Part shown: positions 25,201 through 34,784 of the stretch, in pieces
Position numbering within the stretch: position 1 is the stretch's first letter
How the letters are laid out: the number at the start of each line of letters is the position of its first letter
Assembly (NCBI RefSeq): GCF_039555335.1
Contig: NC_092628.1
Location: 71,763,706 to 71,827,705 of the forward strand
Direction: 5' to 3'
DNA length: 64,000 bases
Source: Amphiura filiformis
Lineage: Eukaryota > Echinodermata > Ophiuroidea > Amphilepidida > Amphiuridae
The notes under the pieces: generated by a model
What the model saw: only the letters and a program-made list of their open reading frames with translations
What the model was told of the DNA's origin: nothing
Database searches by the model: none
Program-made: the position numbers and the translations under genes

Positions 25201-28200
25201 CATTTATACAAGGAATGTGCCGTATGCGGGGAGTGGCCCACCTGTCCCAGGGAGATTGGATGTCTTCATGTGTTCTGTTATTACTGCATCCAGGTAAGCA
25301 GACTTGTAGTATTGGTACCTGCCATGGGTACAGGTACTGGGCCATGAGTATGGGTACCCTGGCCATGAGTACGGGTACCACCGGGCCATGAGTACGGGTC
25401 CTATGCCATGAGTACGAGTATAGGTCCCAGGCCATGAGTATGGGTACCAGTCCATGAGTACGGGTACGGGTCCAAAGCAGGGACAGACTTATGTTTCAGT
25501 TTTCTACTGGCCCTCCGGGCCAGTGAAATGGCAAATCTAGTGGCCCTGCAATAAATTTACTGGCCCAGCTTTTTCAATATCTTTTTTGGTGTTTTTTTTT
25601 GGGAAATAATCTATATGAATTTTTAATCATTTGTCATAAAAATGTGTATATCGCGAATATAAAAAAATCAAAATTATATGATATCATCAGGACATTCCTC
25701 GTTTTCAAAATGCAATTTGATATGTCTGATGTGCTCTCAGGTCCCACAAAAATATGTGGAAATGTTGCTATCCGATCCCTTAAAGCAAAGCAAACCTTAA
25801 CATTTTAATTTGTTTTGTATTGAATGTACTCAATGTAGAGAGTGTAGTCACTAACTCAAGTTCAGTCCCGGGGTTCAGTCAGTAGTCCTGCCTTTTTTTA
25901 GTTCCAAAAGTTCACAAAGGTTCAAATATGCATTTTTTTGTGGTATCGCTATCATCATCAGATAGAGCGCGAAAGAGATTGGAAGTAGTACGCGCAGGCC
26001 TACTGCTACTATCGACGTAAAAAGCGGCCATATATTTCCAACTTGCTAGCAACGCAAGAATAAGAATATATACGAAAAATCATTAAATAAAGATATAAAT
26101 GTCATATGTGTTATATCAGGCCCAAAATTCTAGAGGTCCCGCCGGCCAGTGTTGTTGGAAGTTTACTGACCCGATGCAAAATCTACTGGCGCGGGGCTAC
26201 CGCTTAAATCTGTCCCTGGTCCAAAGCCAAAATAGGGCATGAGTACAGGTATGGGTACAAAGCCATGGGTACGGGTACAGAAATTGGGACTTGGGTACAG
26301 GTACTACAAATCTGCAGGTAAGTCATACTGAGGTAATTTGTTGTTTTCATTCTTTTAAGGTGGTACTACAGTAACACCTCCTGATAAATTTGTGACTAAT
26401 TTTGCATTTTTCTCAAAAAATAACTACACACTGGTAACAAAAGTTATGTATATTATAGAGGCAAGGAATCCAATTACTTCACTGAAATTTCAGTGATTAT
26501 AGACAAGTGGTTCATTATTATATGTTAAGAAATGAGGTACATTCTAGCGGTACCTCTTTTCTTATCATAAATAATGTACCACTTGTCTTGAGTCACTGAA
26601 ATTCCAGTGTAGTAACTGGATTCCTTGCCCCTATAATATACAAAACTTTTGTTACCAGTGTGTTATTAGCTCATTGCGCAAGCGCAATGAACTCTAGGCA
26701 TGATCCATTTTTCTGTATGTTTTTTTCTTTCTCTTGCTACATCTTTTGAGCAATGGATCTGGTAATTTGAGGCGGCGATCTTTGCATGATCGTTCATGAT
26801 TGTTACTTATTTAGCTAAGAAAATTCGGACAGAAAGTATCATTTTTGGAGCATTTTCTTACGAAAAGTTTTACCAAATTTCATGGAATAGTCTCCTATGC
26901 AGACTGTTTGTGGTGCTTTTCATATTACAAACACTGTACAAACTCCTTGATCGTGCGAATTTGTAAAAGAGATGTTGAACTTTACTGTTTCAGTGCGGCT
27001 ACAATGTTTGCTTTTCAGTGTTGCTGTGCCTTACATTCTGCAAGTCAATAGATAAAGCACCAATTGGGCTCGTGCTGTGTAGGCCCTTACTTCTGTGCAC
27101 GAGCCATGAGCAAATAGTGTCTCAAATTCTCCCAATTTGGGCTACCAAATTGTTGGTTGGCAACCCTTACTATGAATAAACATCTCACTCATTTATCACA
27201 CATCTACCCAGTCACTAAACCCAATTAGTTATGTAAACATTTACTCAAGGTGAGTAGCACTTTTTCAATGCATGGTATATCAGTATATGGGTGACAACCC
27301 CTCTCTGAGGTGGAATGTTTTAAAATTATTGTTATTCGATTTGTAAGGAAAAGTAAGTATGTTTTGCCGTTTCAACGAATGAAAACGAGCGAGTACTACC
27401 AAAGTTATGTTTGAACTAATTATGACTTTAAAAGTTCTAGGTATAGGCCTAAATGTAACAATAATAGTTAATATACAGCATCATATGGTCAGCAGAAGAA
27501 CATTACATCACCTATGATGTCATATCAGTGTCCTTGACCGGGGTCCTTACTCCTTGACCACTGAACAGCGTGATATCATGTTGATAACAGATCTATAGAA
27601 TCAAAATCTTCATCATATCACAGATTCTCAACAACCTGTGATCATATGGACCCTATTGATGTGAAAGTAGTTATCTATCATATCCTGTGTCGTTTTATGG
27701 ATAAAAATGACTCAAAATGTTATTGATGAAATGGTTGCTATCATAAACATCAGTTTTGTCTTTTCAACAGGAAAAATCCGATACAAAATAAAGTTTTTAG
27801 GGCCTAGCTATAATATGGGCATAATTTATTCATGTAGGCCTATAGTATTGAACAATGTACCCCATTTGACATGCACTTACAGATAAATAAATTGTCTTAC
27901 TTTATTAATTTAATAACTTCTTTATTATAAATAAAATGACACATAACTTATGTGAAGTCACTTTCTATCTTTTTTTATTTGATATATAAAATTACATTCA
28001 ACAAAATGATTGAAGAAAAAACACACAAGGCACTGGGCAGACTGTTATAGAATGGAGTAGGTAAGATGCCATGTCCATAGCTTCGCAGGAGTTTCCGACT
28101 AGCAATCAACATGATCAGCACATTCAGAAAACACAGTTTAAGAGTGAAGATTGTAGTGAGTAATCACTAATCAGTCCTTTATAAATGTGCTGGCCACTAT

Positions 28201-30903
28201 CTATTATAATATAGTCCCGGGGAGGGACACACTTTAGAAGTGACGGGTATGTGCCTACCGGCGTCGCGAAGTAGGGGTCTATCAGGTACAAAGCGTCATT
28301 TAAAAAAGGGGGTCATTGGGTACAAACAAAATTTTAAAAAAGGGTGTCATTGGGTATAATATTTTGAAAAAAGGGAGTCATTGAGTATAAGATTTAAAAA
28401 AAGGATCATCGGGTAAAAATATTTGACAAAATGGAGCAATGAGGTTTGAGAATACTGAAATGTGTTTTTCAAAGTTGGCAGCCCTGTATTCATAGCTATA
28501 CATGGCTAGTTTCAAGTTTTTATTTGGAAATTGCTTTTACAAGGCATTAAATATACAAACAAAACTGTATTAAACAAAATAAAATCAAAGGATACTTGAC
28601 AAGCAAAAGGTACAAATAAATAAATGCCTTGAATAAATAAATATCTTGAGAACCGTAAGTATATTTTCAAAATGCTGATTTGTGCTTGATCACAGCACTA
28701 TGGTGATTTTGAGGTTTGGGAATACTGAAATGTGTTTTTCAAAGTTGGCAGCCCTGTATACACTTAAATGGATCAATGGCTTTCTAACAAATAGAGAACA
28801 ATGTGTCGTCATTAATGGTTCCTGTTCTTCCTGGGCCCCAGTGATATCAGGAGTGCCGCAGGGTTCGGTCCTAGGACCAACCCTATTTCTTATATACATA
28901 AATGACATAACTGAGGGACTAAAATCCAAAATGAGACTATTTGCTGATGACAGCATTCTGTACCATGAGATCAAGGGACCAGAAGACCATAAAACTCTAC
29001 AGCAAGATCTACATACAGTTTTTGACTGGGCAGATAGATGGCAGATGTCATTTAATGCCAGTAAGTGTCAGCATCTCACCATCACTAAAAAGCAAAAACC
29101 CTCTGAATATAATTACACTGTCTCAAACCAAGTCATTGAAAAGTCAAACAGTCATAAATATCTTGGAGTAACCATATCCAGTGACTTGTCACCAAAGCAA
29201 CATATATCAAACATTAGAGCAAAAGCTGTCAGCACTCTAGGTGTCATCCGTAGGAATCTTGGGCCCTGTTCCACCGAGGTCAAGCTGAAAGCGTACCAAG
29301 CATTAGTAAGACCACAGATGGAGTATGCATCTGCTGCCTGGAGTCCGCACACTGCTCGTGACATCAACTCTCTGGAGGGTGTACAACGCCAAGCTGTAAG
29401 ATTTATCACGGGAGTGTTTGAAAGAAAGGCCAGCGTAACACCATTGCTAGACCAACTGCAATTGGATCAACTTGCCATAAGGAGAACAATGTCCCAATGC
29501 ACTTTGTTCTACAAGATTCATCACAGCTTAATCAACATCGGCTTTCCACCCAACATCAAGATGAATCCCACCGTTGGTAGAACATCACACAAACTCCGCT
29601 ATAACCCAGTGCACGCAAGGTGCAACCTGTACAAGTACTCATTTTTTATTCGGACAATTCCTACATGGAACAGACTACCTCTGGAAGCTGTGTCAGCAAC
29701 ATCACCAAACATCTTCCAGTCAGTAGCTCTCCCTGCAGTCCGGGCTATGCAACCCACTGCAGTTCACCAGCTCATCTAGTTGGGCATCTACTTTTACTCG
29801 CACCTGTATAGTTTCTGCACATCGCACAACTGCACATCTTTGAGCATCATCAAGAATCTCCTTGGACAAGCATCACGCTTTGTTAGGAGTGTAACAATTG
29901 AAGATTGAAGAATACACATTTTATGGCAAATCATTAAAAATTGATATTTTTGATATTTAACAGTACTCGAAGTAAACTTTATAAATCTGATGATTTATAC
30001 TTAAAGTGTATGTAGGTGGAATGAAAAGCCGACGATCAATTGAAAATTTGACCTTTCGTATTGAATATATGGATTTTTTTCCCAAAAACACACATACAAA
30101 AAAGGTCTTTTTGGGAAAAAAATCCATATCTTCAATATGAAATGTCAAAATTTTCAATTGACCGTCGGCTTTTCCTCCCAGGTACATACACTTTAAGAAT
30201 ATATCATTAGATTTATATAATTTACTTCGAGGACTGTTATATGTCAAAAATTAGACAAATATCAAATTTTTATAATTTGTCATAAAATTTGTATTATATT
30301 GTGATTTTCAAAAAATGAAAATTATTTGATATCAGAAAGACATGCTTCGTATTCAAAATGCAATTCGATAGGTCTGAGGTGCTCTCATGTTCCACAAAAA
30401 ATACTGTCGAAACGCAATAAACGCTCATTCTAGATCCCTTAACACAAGTCTTTCAACTGTTGTTTCTCAGGAAGGTATGGTAAGCCATATATTTTCATAC
30501 ATACTGCAAAATGGTATAATCTGAAAAAGCAAGGATTTTCCTGATATCTCTATCTTTACTAAACCTGCCAAGTGTTATCTTTAAAAATTAAAATTTTGTG
30601 TCTGAACTTTTTCCTTTTTTTCTTCAAATTCTGCATTTTGAATACATATTTTCACACCTGGTACATGTTAAACTAAGATAGAATGAGTGAAAATGTTGGC
30701 TAGTTGAATGACACTAAACACTATAGAATAAAAAATAGAGTATCTTATAACTTCTGCGTACATTTATTTTGTTTAAATATCTTTTGTCTTGTTTTGTATT
30801 TCAGAGTAATTTTGACGCTGATCCTTCATACACCTGCCCATTGTGTAGTCATCCAGTTGAAGATGGTAGCAACATACAACAAGTTAAATGTGAAATTACT
30901 TGA
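19263..30903 (+). CDS. PEX2: Peroxisome biogenesis factor 2 (PEX2), RING-type E3 ligase subunit
   Basis: PEX2 works with PEX10 and PEX12 in the peroxisomal membrane to ubiquitinate the import receptor PEX5. Seven coding exons, all phase 0 with GT/AG borders: 19263-19331, 22344-22421, 22760-22822, 23049-23246, 24363-24515, 25030-25293, 30805-30903 (stop TGA). They give 307 aa; human PEX2 has 305. Recognisable stretches: GLKWLQERSHDL, SLINFLVFLQQGR, TRELLWHGFAEFIFFLLP (hydrophobic, membrane) and ECAVCGEWPTCPREIGC. The C-terminal C3HC4 RING has Cys250, 253, 265, His267, Cys270, 273, 286 and 289, all present. Exon 7 (YTCPLC) is separated from exon 6 by a 5.5 kb intron. The ATG at 19263 is the first in frame and gives an N-terminus of family length. 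An AATAAA at 32098 is a possible but distant polyadenylation signal. Family assignment is very secure. Confidence 0.96.
19535..20165. repeat. PEX2 intron 1 duplicated block, unit 1 (contains MITE copy B at 19682-20165)
   Basis: 19535-20165 recurs as 21221-21829. The first about 147 bp (from TACCCAGAAATTGAG through GCCTACAGGTCATGTCCATA) is single-copy-looking flank. The rest is MITE copy B (ends TAGGTATGCTAGG and CCTGGGATACCT), inverted relative to copy A. Copies differ at scattered bases and in small indels. Confidence 0.85.
20197..20935. repeat. Inverted repeat and TCTCATGATCGAGAA motif cluster
   Basis: A 37-bp arm at 20197-20233 (CTATAGAAAAATTATTTAAT...) is mirrored imperfectly at 20368-20404. 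Downstream, the motif TCTCATGATCGAGAA or its complement recurs near 20442, 20648, 20694 and 20898, each next to an AT-rich TTATTTT..CTAT phrase. This is probably a nested or decayed fold-back complex. It lies in PEX2 intron 1 and shows no coding. Confidence 0.55.
21175..21829. repeat. PEX2 intron 1 duplicated block, unit 2, joined to a MITE terminus
   Basis: 21175-21223 is only the first about 50 bp of a TAGGTATGC MITE (to TGCATCATTTTAC). It is fused directly to the duplicated flank (21221 on) and then to MITE copy C (21371-21829, ends TAGGTATGCTAGG and TGGCATACCTA). The fusion suggests recombination between MITE copies rather than simple tandem slippage. Confidence 0.8.
23606..23896. mobile_element. 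AAGCTTCAAAATAAGC MITE, relative of copies 1 and 2
   Basis: AAGCTTCAAAATAAGCAG on the left is mirrored by TGGTTATTTTGAAGCTTG. Direct repeats TATACCCC lie at 23598-23605 and 23897-23904, a perfect 8-bp duplication. The interior has GGACCAGGAGCCA modules, related to but distinct from the GAACCAGGAGCAATT modules of the other copies. It is in PEX2 intron 4. Confidence 0.8.
24030..24332. mobile_element. Fold-back element in PEX2 intron 4, ending about 30 bp before exon 5
   Basis: The two halves mirror each other around about 24181. The left half reads ATGTGTACATCCATATCAAA, then GCACTTGTCGGCTGCTACAT, GTGTCTCATTTCACATAAT and GAATAAATAC. The right half carries their complements in reverse order and ends in GATATGGATGTACACATA. 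Exon 5 starts at 24363, so only a short intron tail separates the element from the splice border. Confidence 0.8.
25310..25469. repeat. CCATGAGTACGGGTAC minisatellite, part 1
   Basis: Eight or so variable units of CCATGAGTACGGGTAC follow the exon 6 donor closely. The array resumes at 26227-26310 (CATGAGTACAGGTATGGGTA and similar) after the hAT-like insertion at 25478-26218, so it was one array before the insertion. Confidence 0.85.
25478..26218. mobile_element. hAT-like element, 741 bp, inserted in the minisatellite
   Basis: Termini are CAGGGACAGACTTATG on the left and (inverted) CAGGGACAGATTTAAG on the right. Direct repeats GTCCAAAG at 25470-25477 and 26219-26226 form a perfect 8-bp target duplication. 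Subterminal ACTGGCCC and GGCCAGT boxes recur on both sides. CAGGG ends plus 8-bp duplication are hAT signatures. No transposase is seen. A TTAA-family fragment (25598-25793) is nested inside. Confidence 0.88.
25598..25793. mobile_element. Right-half fragment of the TTAA-GGG fold-back family
   Basis: Matches the right half of 37465-38051: TCATTTGTCATAAAA, GATATCATCAGGACATTC, AATGCAATTTGATATGTCTG, ATGTGCTCTCAGGTCCCAC and the end GATCCCTTAA. The left half is absent. Confidence 0.75.
26355..26672. mobile_element. GGTACTAC fold-back MITE, second copy, 3'-truncated
   Basis: Starts at TTAA (26355-26358) with GGTGGTACTACA and follows the copy at 17396-17771 closely, including CTGGTAACAAAAGTTATGTA, GCAAGGAATCCAATTAC and the central TAGCGGTACCTC. 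It stops near 26668, just before a palindrome with TCATTGCGC arms (26671-26690). Confidence 0.8.
26691..28200. other. PEX2 intron 6 stretch without recognised elements
   Basis: No coding exon fits between PEX2 exons 6 and 7: the phases already join and the RING ligands are complete. The frame at 26845-27051 has no recognisable domain. Confidence 0.35.
28290..28440. repeat. Degenerate tandem repeat, AAAAAAGGGNGTCATTGGGT units
   Basis: Four to five units of about 33 bp, each with an AAAAAAGGG run, (G)TCATTGGGTA and an AT-rich tail. Divergence increases to the right. Confidence 0.75.
28441..28759. repeat. 49-bp direct duplication at the LINE 5' junction
   Basis: The segment GAGGTTTGAGAATACTGAAA...GGCAGCCCTGTAT at 28441-28489 recurs at 28711-28759 with one visible difference, 270 bp apart. 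The second copy abuts the truncated start of the LINE. Confidence 0.8.
28757..29908 (+). mobile_element. 5'-truncated CR1/L2-like LINE (reverse transcriptase 3' part)
   Basis: One open frame without interruption from the truncation to TAG at 29777-29779 encodes about 340 aa of a non-LTR reverse transcriptase. Motifs in order: WINGFLTNREQ, GVPQGSVLGPTLFLIYINDI, the catalytic FADDS, NASKCQ, KYLGVTIS, then the C-terminal LVRPQMEYASAAWSP and TIPTWNRLP blocks typical of CR1-like elements. The 3' UTR ends in an ATTGAAG-repeat tail (near 29896-29908), as many CR1/L2 elements do. It lies in the sense orientation in PEX2 intron 6. The endonuclease and the first RT blocks are missing. Confidence 0.9.
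29908..30442. mobile_element. TTAA-GGG fold-back MITE, left-truncated copy
   Basis: It begins abruptly at the LINE tail and continues through ACTCGAAGTAAACTTTATAA, the central CAAAAACACACATAC/AAAAAGG palindrome, the mirrored GAGGACTGTTATAT and the right terminus (CTGTCGAAACG, TCTAGATCCCTTAA, ending 30442). About 60-80 bp of the left terminus is missing. Confidence 0.8.
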
Positions 30904-31702
30904 AAACTGCTAATGCAAGAGTTACAATCTTTAACAAGCAATAGGGTTTTCAAGGAATACATCTAAAATAGCAAATTTGGATGCACTTCAAATCCTAACA
31001 GCTAATCAAAACATAGCTATTATAACAGCCAATAAGAGCACTATTCTGTCAGCCAATCAAGAGACCAATGTGCTGGCTACTGGAGTATAGCAAACTGCTG
31101 CTTCTAATTTCATAATATATATTTAGTTCTGATGCAGTAAGAGCTACTTCTGATGCAACTTTCCCAATCTGCTGGTGTACTCATTGCAGCCTGTTTGCAT
31201 GTTATGGATTTTTGGGTGAAAGCCTTTCTAATTCTTAGCTGCTTTGTCTTGTGAGGTCATAAACAGATGTCACTGAAGTTACAAGCATTCTTAGGTGTGG
31301 CAATAACTTTAATGACAAAGAAAATATCTGTCCTTGGCATTGTCCCCGCTAAGGCCCTATTGCTCGTGATTGGCACAGGACTTGTCATAAATTAGAATTG
31401 GCACAAAGCCTTCCAGGAAGAAAAAGGAAATTTTTTATTCTTAATCCCTATTTTTATGCACTGGGAAAAAATTCCTTAGGCCAAAAATCTCAGTAAATCG
31501 TCAAATTGACCCAACAACAAAATCCTTAGAAAGAACACTTGTCCTTGGCATTTCACATTCCTTGATTTGTGGACTAACATAAGAGTAATTGGATACTTCA
31601 GACATTCAGACACAAAAGGTGGTTATCCAAAAGATTTTTAAGTGTGTGATTTTGTGCCTTGTGTTGTGTATTGTTGTGTAGCGAGATACCTTTCCAATTG
31701 CT
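30904..31702. other. PEX2 3' flank
   Basis: Presumed 3' UTR and flank after the PEX2 stop. There is no AATAAA within the first 1.1 kb. Short imperfect phrases around AGCCAATAAGAGCACTATTC are repeated near 31000-31070. No other gene is seen. Confidence 0.35.
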
Positions 31703-31966
31703 TACCATAAAAACTTGATAGTTAGCATATTGCTTACTATCGAGCGCTTTGAAAACATGAAAATGTACAAGTCTGGCGCTTTACTGAGCTAATGGAGTTG
31801 AGACACACATTTGCAGGTTGACTTGTTCGTATATAACTTTGTGTATCAAACTATCAATGATTTGCTCAAAACCCTTTACACTTTTGTAGATGGGGCTCTT
31901 CATGTTTGCATGTTTTAAAAGCACTCGATAGTAAGCACATATGCTAACTATCGAGTTTTTACGGCA
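31703..31966. mobile_element. TACCGTAAAAACTCGATAG MITE, copy 1 (tRNA-like interior)
   Basis: Terminal inverted repeats of about 45 bp: TACCATAAAAACTTGATAG, GTTAGCATAT, GCTTACTATCGAG on the left, mirrored on the right with TACCGTAAAAACTCGATAG-type bases. On the minus strand, 31748-31800 reads TTAGCTCAGTAAAGCGCCAG, like the D-arm/A box of a tRNA. The second copy at 45028-45278 has the interior in the opposite orientation. Confidence 0.85.
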
Positions 31967-32443
31967 TTATAATAACATTGATATTGGGAATTGATATAAC
32001 AAATGATACAGGCAGCCAAAGTGTATTTTGCATCTAATCTCTTCAATGCTGATTAGTTTCTGTGTTTGTTTTGCAATCTTCAGAACTAGGTAAGGATAAT
32101 AAAGTATGCTATTCACCAAATGTCAGGAATAGTGGCCATGTTATGAATGACACACTAAATGAAACGTCTTTGTATCAAATGAGTTAAATTGCAACAAACC
32201 ATTCCTATAGGACACAATGTTGCACGGTGTACGGTAGTCTTTATTCCACCAATTTGATGATAGGCAACCACTACTGTATATGCTGATCAATGTGTTGTCG
32301 ATAATGCTCCCGGCCCTCCATATCAAGGCAACCTGGTATCTGACACTAATAATACCAGCTCAGCTATTATTGGTTCAAGGACTTACTATAACTTTGCAGT
32401 TTATTACAAGTCAACCTTATTAGCCGCTTTGATTATTGGATAC

Positions 32444-33264
32444 TAGGGTACCTGCAGGTAATATGGGACCATTAAGGACGTTTAGCTTATGTGCATAAAA
32501 ACTATAGAAGATATGCCTAAAAGAGATTGTTATGATGAACAACCTGTCCTTTAAGATTAATAAAACAGGCAATGTTATCTTGTTTTTATGTTTGTTTGGA
32601 CGCTATGACGTCAAAATGACGTCATCGTCAAGTGTCCCATATTACCTGCATGTGCAGGTAATATGGGACACTGTGTTATCTCTATGGTGAAAATCAAAAT
32701 GTTCAGAAAATTACTCTTTTGTTCTAAAAACATTTTTGTTACATGATTTTGAATGTTAAATGCAAATTTCAACAAGAAAATTCAATTTTCTAAATAGTTT
32801 TGCTTTTCGCATTGACAATGCACACAATTTCCTATGTGTCCCATATTACCTGCACCCATTCAGTTGAAAATCAGAGAAAATAATCATTTATAAAGGAAAG
32901 TGCCACTTTTCAGTGGAATTTTACCTGCTGATAAGCTTAACCCATCACCTAAAGATCATAAAAAGTGACAAATGCACCCTCAGTACCAGAGTATTTGGAT
33001 ACACAATCATAAAATGTGGCGTCATTGATTTTATATCAGGCCAAAAAAACGACGTAAATATTTGGGCAATTTCACTCTTTTTGGTATTGATTTCCAAGAG
33101 TTTGATACACAGACTCCAAAACTGCATTTCTAGAAGCACAATTGATGTCTCTAAACACTTAACAAATCAACTTAAAGTGTGTACCTTCTCTAAGCTACTT
33201 TTTCTTAAAATGAAAACAGGTGTCCCATATTACCTGCTGTCCCATATTACCTGCAGCTACCCTA
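32444..33264. mobile_element. Element with six GCAGGTAATATGGGACA motifs, about 821 bp
   Basis: Outer ends TAGGGTACCTGCAGGTAATA and its near-complement (TATTACCTGCAGCTACCCTA) bound the unit. The motif GCAGGTAATATGGGACA occurs near 32454 (+), 32636 (-), 32656 (+), 32836 (-), 33221 (-) and 33235 (-). The middle pair lies head to head and the last pair is tandem. It has no coding capacity. It may be two smaller MITEs of about 200 bp joined inside a larger one. Confidence 0.75.
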
Positions 33265-33639
33265 CTATGCAGCTGATAGACAGATGATTGAAACAAAGTA
33301 TGTGTTTAAATGTTATGCAAATAATGCAAGTGTTGTATAAATAGTATACAAATATTATAACAAATTATTTATTAAAATCAGTGCTTTTTTATAAGAATTA
33401 AGAACAATATTTTGTAATAGTTTTTATACGTGGAAAATTGTGCACATTGTGTACTCAATTAATGATGTTTAATTGTCCTTGGCAACTCTGTTGGACGTGT
33501 GCAGAAACTAAACATGATTTTGATGTTGTTAACCCTAACCCTCCTGAATACTACAAAATACTACTCGATATATGCGCTGTTCGTGCATGCATCCCACGTG
33601 GTGTGATGACGCAATCGCCCTAAGTGATATATAGGCACG

Positions 33640-33780
33640 GTTTCAGCTGGCCAGCGAAGCCCAAGACCCGTGGCAAAGTGTCGCCGACCGAGTGTTTGGC
33701 ATGCGAGGGGTCTCGGGTTCGAATCCCACCCAGAGCAAACAACTTCTTTCTTTCTTTTCTCTCTTTATTCTTTCCTTCTT
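33640..33780 (+). repeat. tRNA-derived SINE-like unit
   Basis: A B-box-like GGGTTCGAATCCCACC at about 33715-33730 follows a tRNA-like CCGAGTGTTTGGCATGCGAG, then a pyrimidine-rich (CTTT)n tail. The T-arm stem pairs only in its inner bases and no proper acceptor stem forms, so a functional tRNA is unlikely. Confidence 0.6.
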
Positions 33781-33865
33781 TCCTTTCCCGTCGCCAAAAA
33801 GCCCCTAGGTGGTTAGGGTTAATCTATCAACATGAACTACCAAAGCACATAAATAATCATTATAT

Positions 33866-34092
33866 ATATGTGACATGATCAAGGGGAATGAGTCACATGT
33901 CAACCCTGGTCGAAAATGAGTTTGCTTTCAGAAACTGAAAACCCCATGTTGATACAACTTTTTGCAAAGTTGCATCAGTTTATCAATCACTGAAAACAAT
34001 ATAAACCAAAGAAATTTTAACAGTTTCTATGCCAATATCTCAAAATATATTAGTGACATTTGACTCATTTCCCTTGATCGAATCACATATTT
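33866..34092. mobile_element. MITE with ATGTGACATGATCAAGGGG ends, 227 bp
   Basis: ATGTGACATGATCAAGGGGA then ATGAGTCACATGTC is mirrored by GACATTTGACTCATTTCCCT then TGATCGAATCACATAT. TIRs are about 36 bp. The outer ATATGTGACA..GATC resembles the element at 14470-14745. Confidence 0.75.
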
Positions 34093-34784
34093 GGGTATAT
34101 GCTCTTGTTTCTAGCAAGTAATTCTAAAACCGAATCCTTAGCACACTTTAATTATATTTTTGTATCTATTTTGCAATATAAATCGTTGGACTCTTAGATA
34201 TCAACATATGATATTGGGAATAAATCAATAAACACACACTTTATCTCACATACAAGTTTATTTTTCTGATTTGTATAATATTTTGAGTCAACAATAAGAA
34301 ATAAAAGTACACATTTTGTGCAGCATGATATATATCATATCAATGGTCTTGTAAAATTGTCATTTATAAATATATTTCAATACAATATTTTGTTCACAGG
34401 TCCCACAAAGTTAAATATTTATATGATTTTGTATGTCTTTTTAAGAATATGAGATACCCAAGTCATTATGATTTTGTGTGATATTTTCTATGCACATATT
34501 ATTATGTATTCCAAAATGTTTTATCCACTTTCCTGTGGTTTTATTTCACAAAAGTTTCTACCTAACGCTGAGAATTTGTATCCTCATATCCTCATTAAAA
34601 CAAAATCTGAAATGCCTTTGAAACAAGCTCATCCAATTCATGATATTTTTGTCGAATAAAAATAAATTATTCACCATCTGGTTTTGCTGAACCAAACAAC
34701 TTTTTCAAGCATCAAATTAGAAGTGTTGCAGACCTGGGAAATAATGTCAAGTAATTCCAGTAGCTTGATATTCTATTGTCTATA

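Noticed and set aside
25160-25455. Repetitive minus-strand frames with ..YPYSWPG.. units
   Set aside because: They are the translation of the minisatellite and the antisense of PEX2 exon 6.
29957-30247. Minus-strand open frame of 96 codons
   Set aside because: It is within the TTAA-family fold-back element.
33640-33740. Possible tRNA gene (B-box GGGTTCGAATCCC)
   Set aside because: The T-arm pairs only in its inner bases, there is no acceptor stem, and a pyrimidine-rich tail follows; a SINE-like unit fits better.
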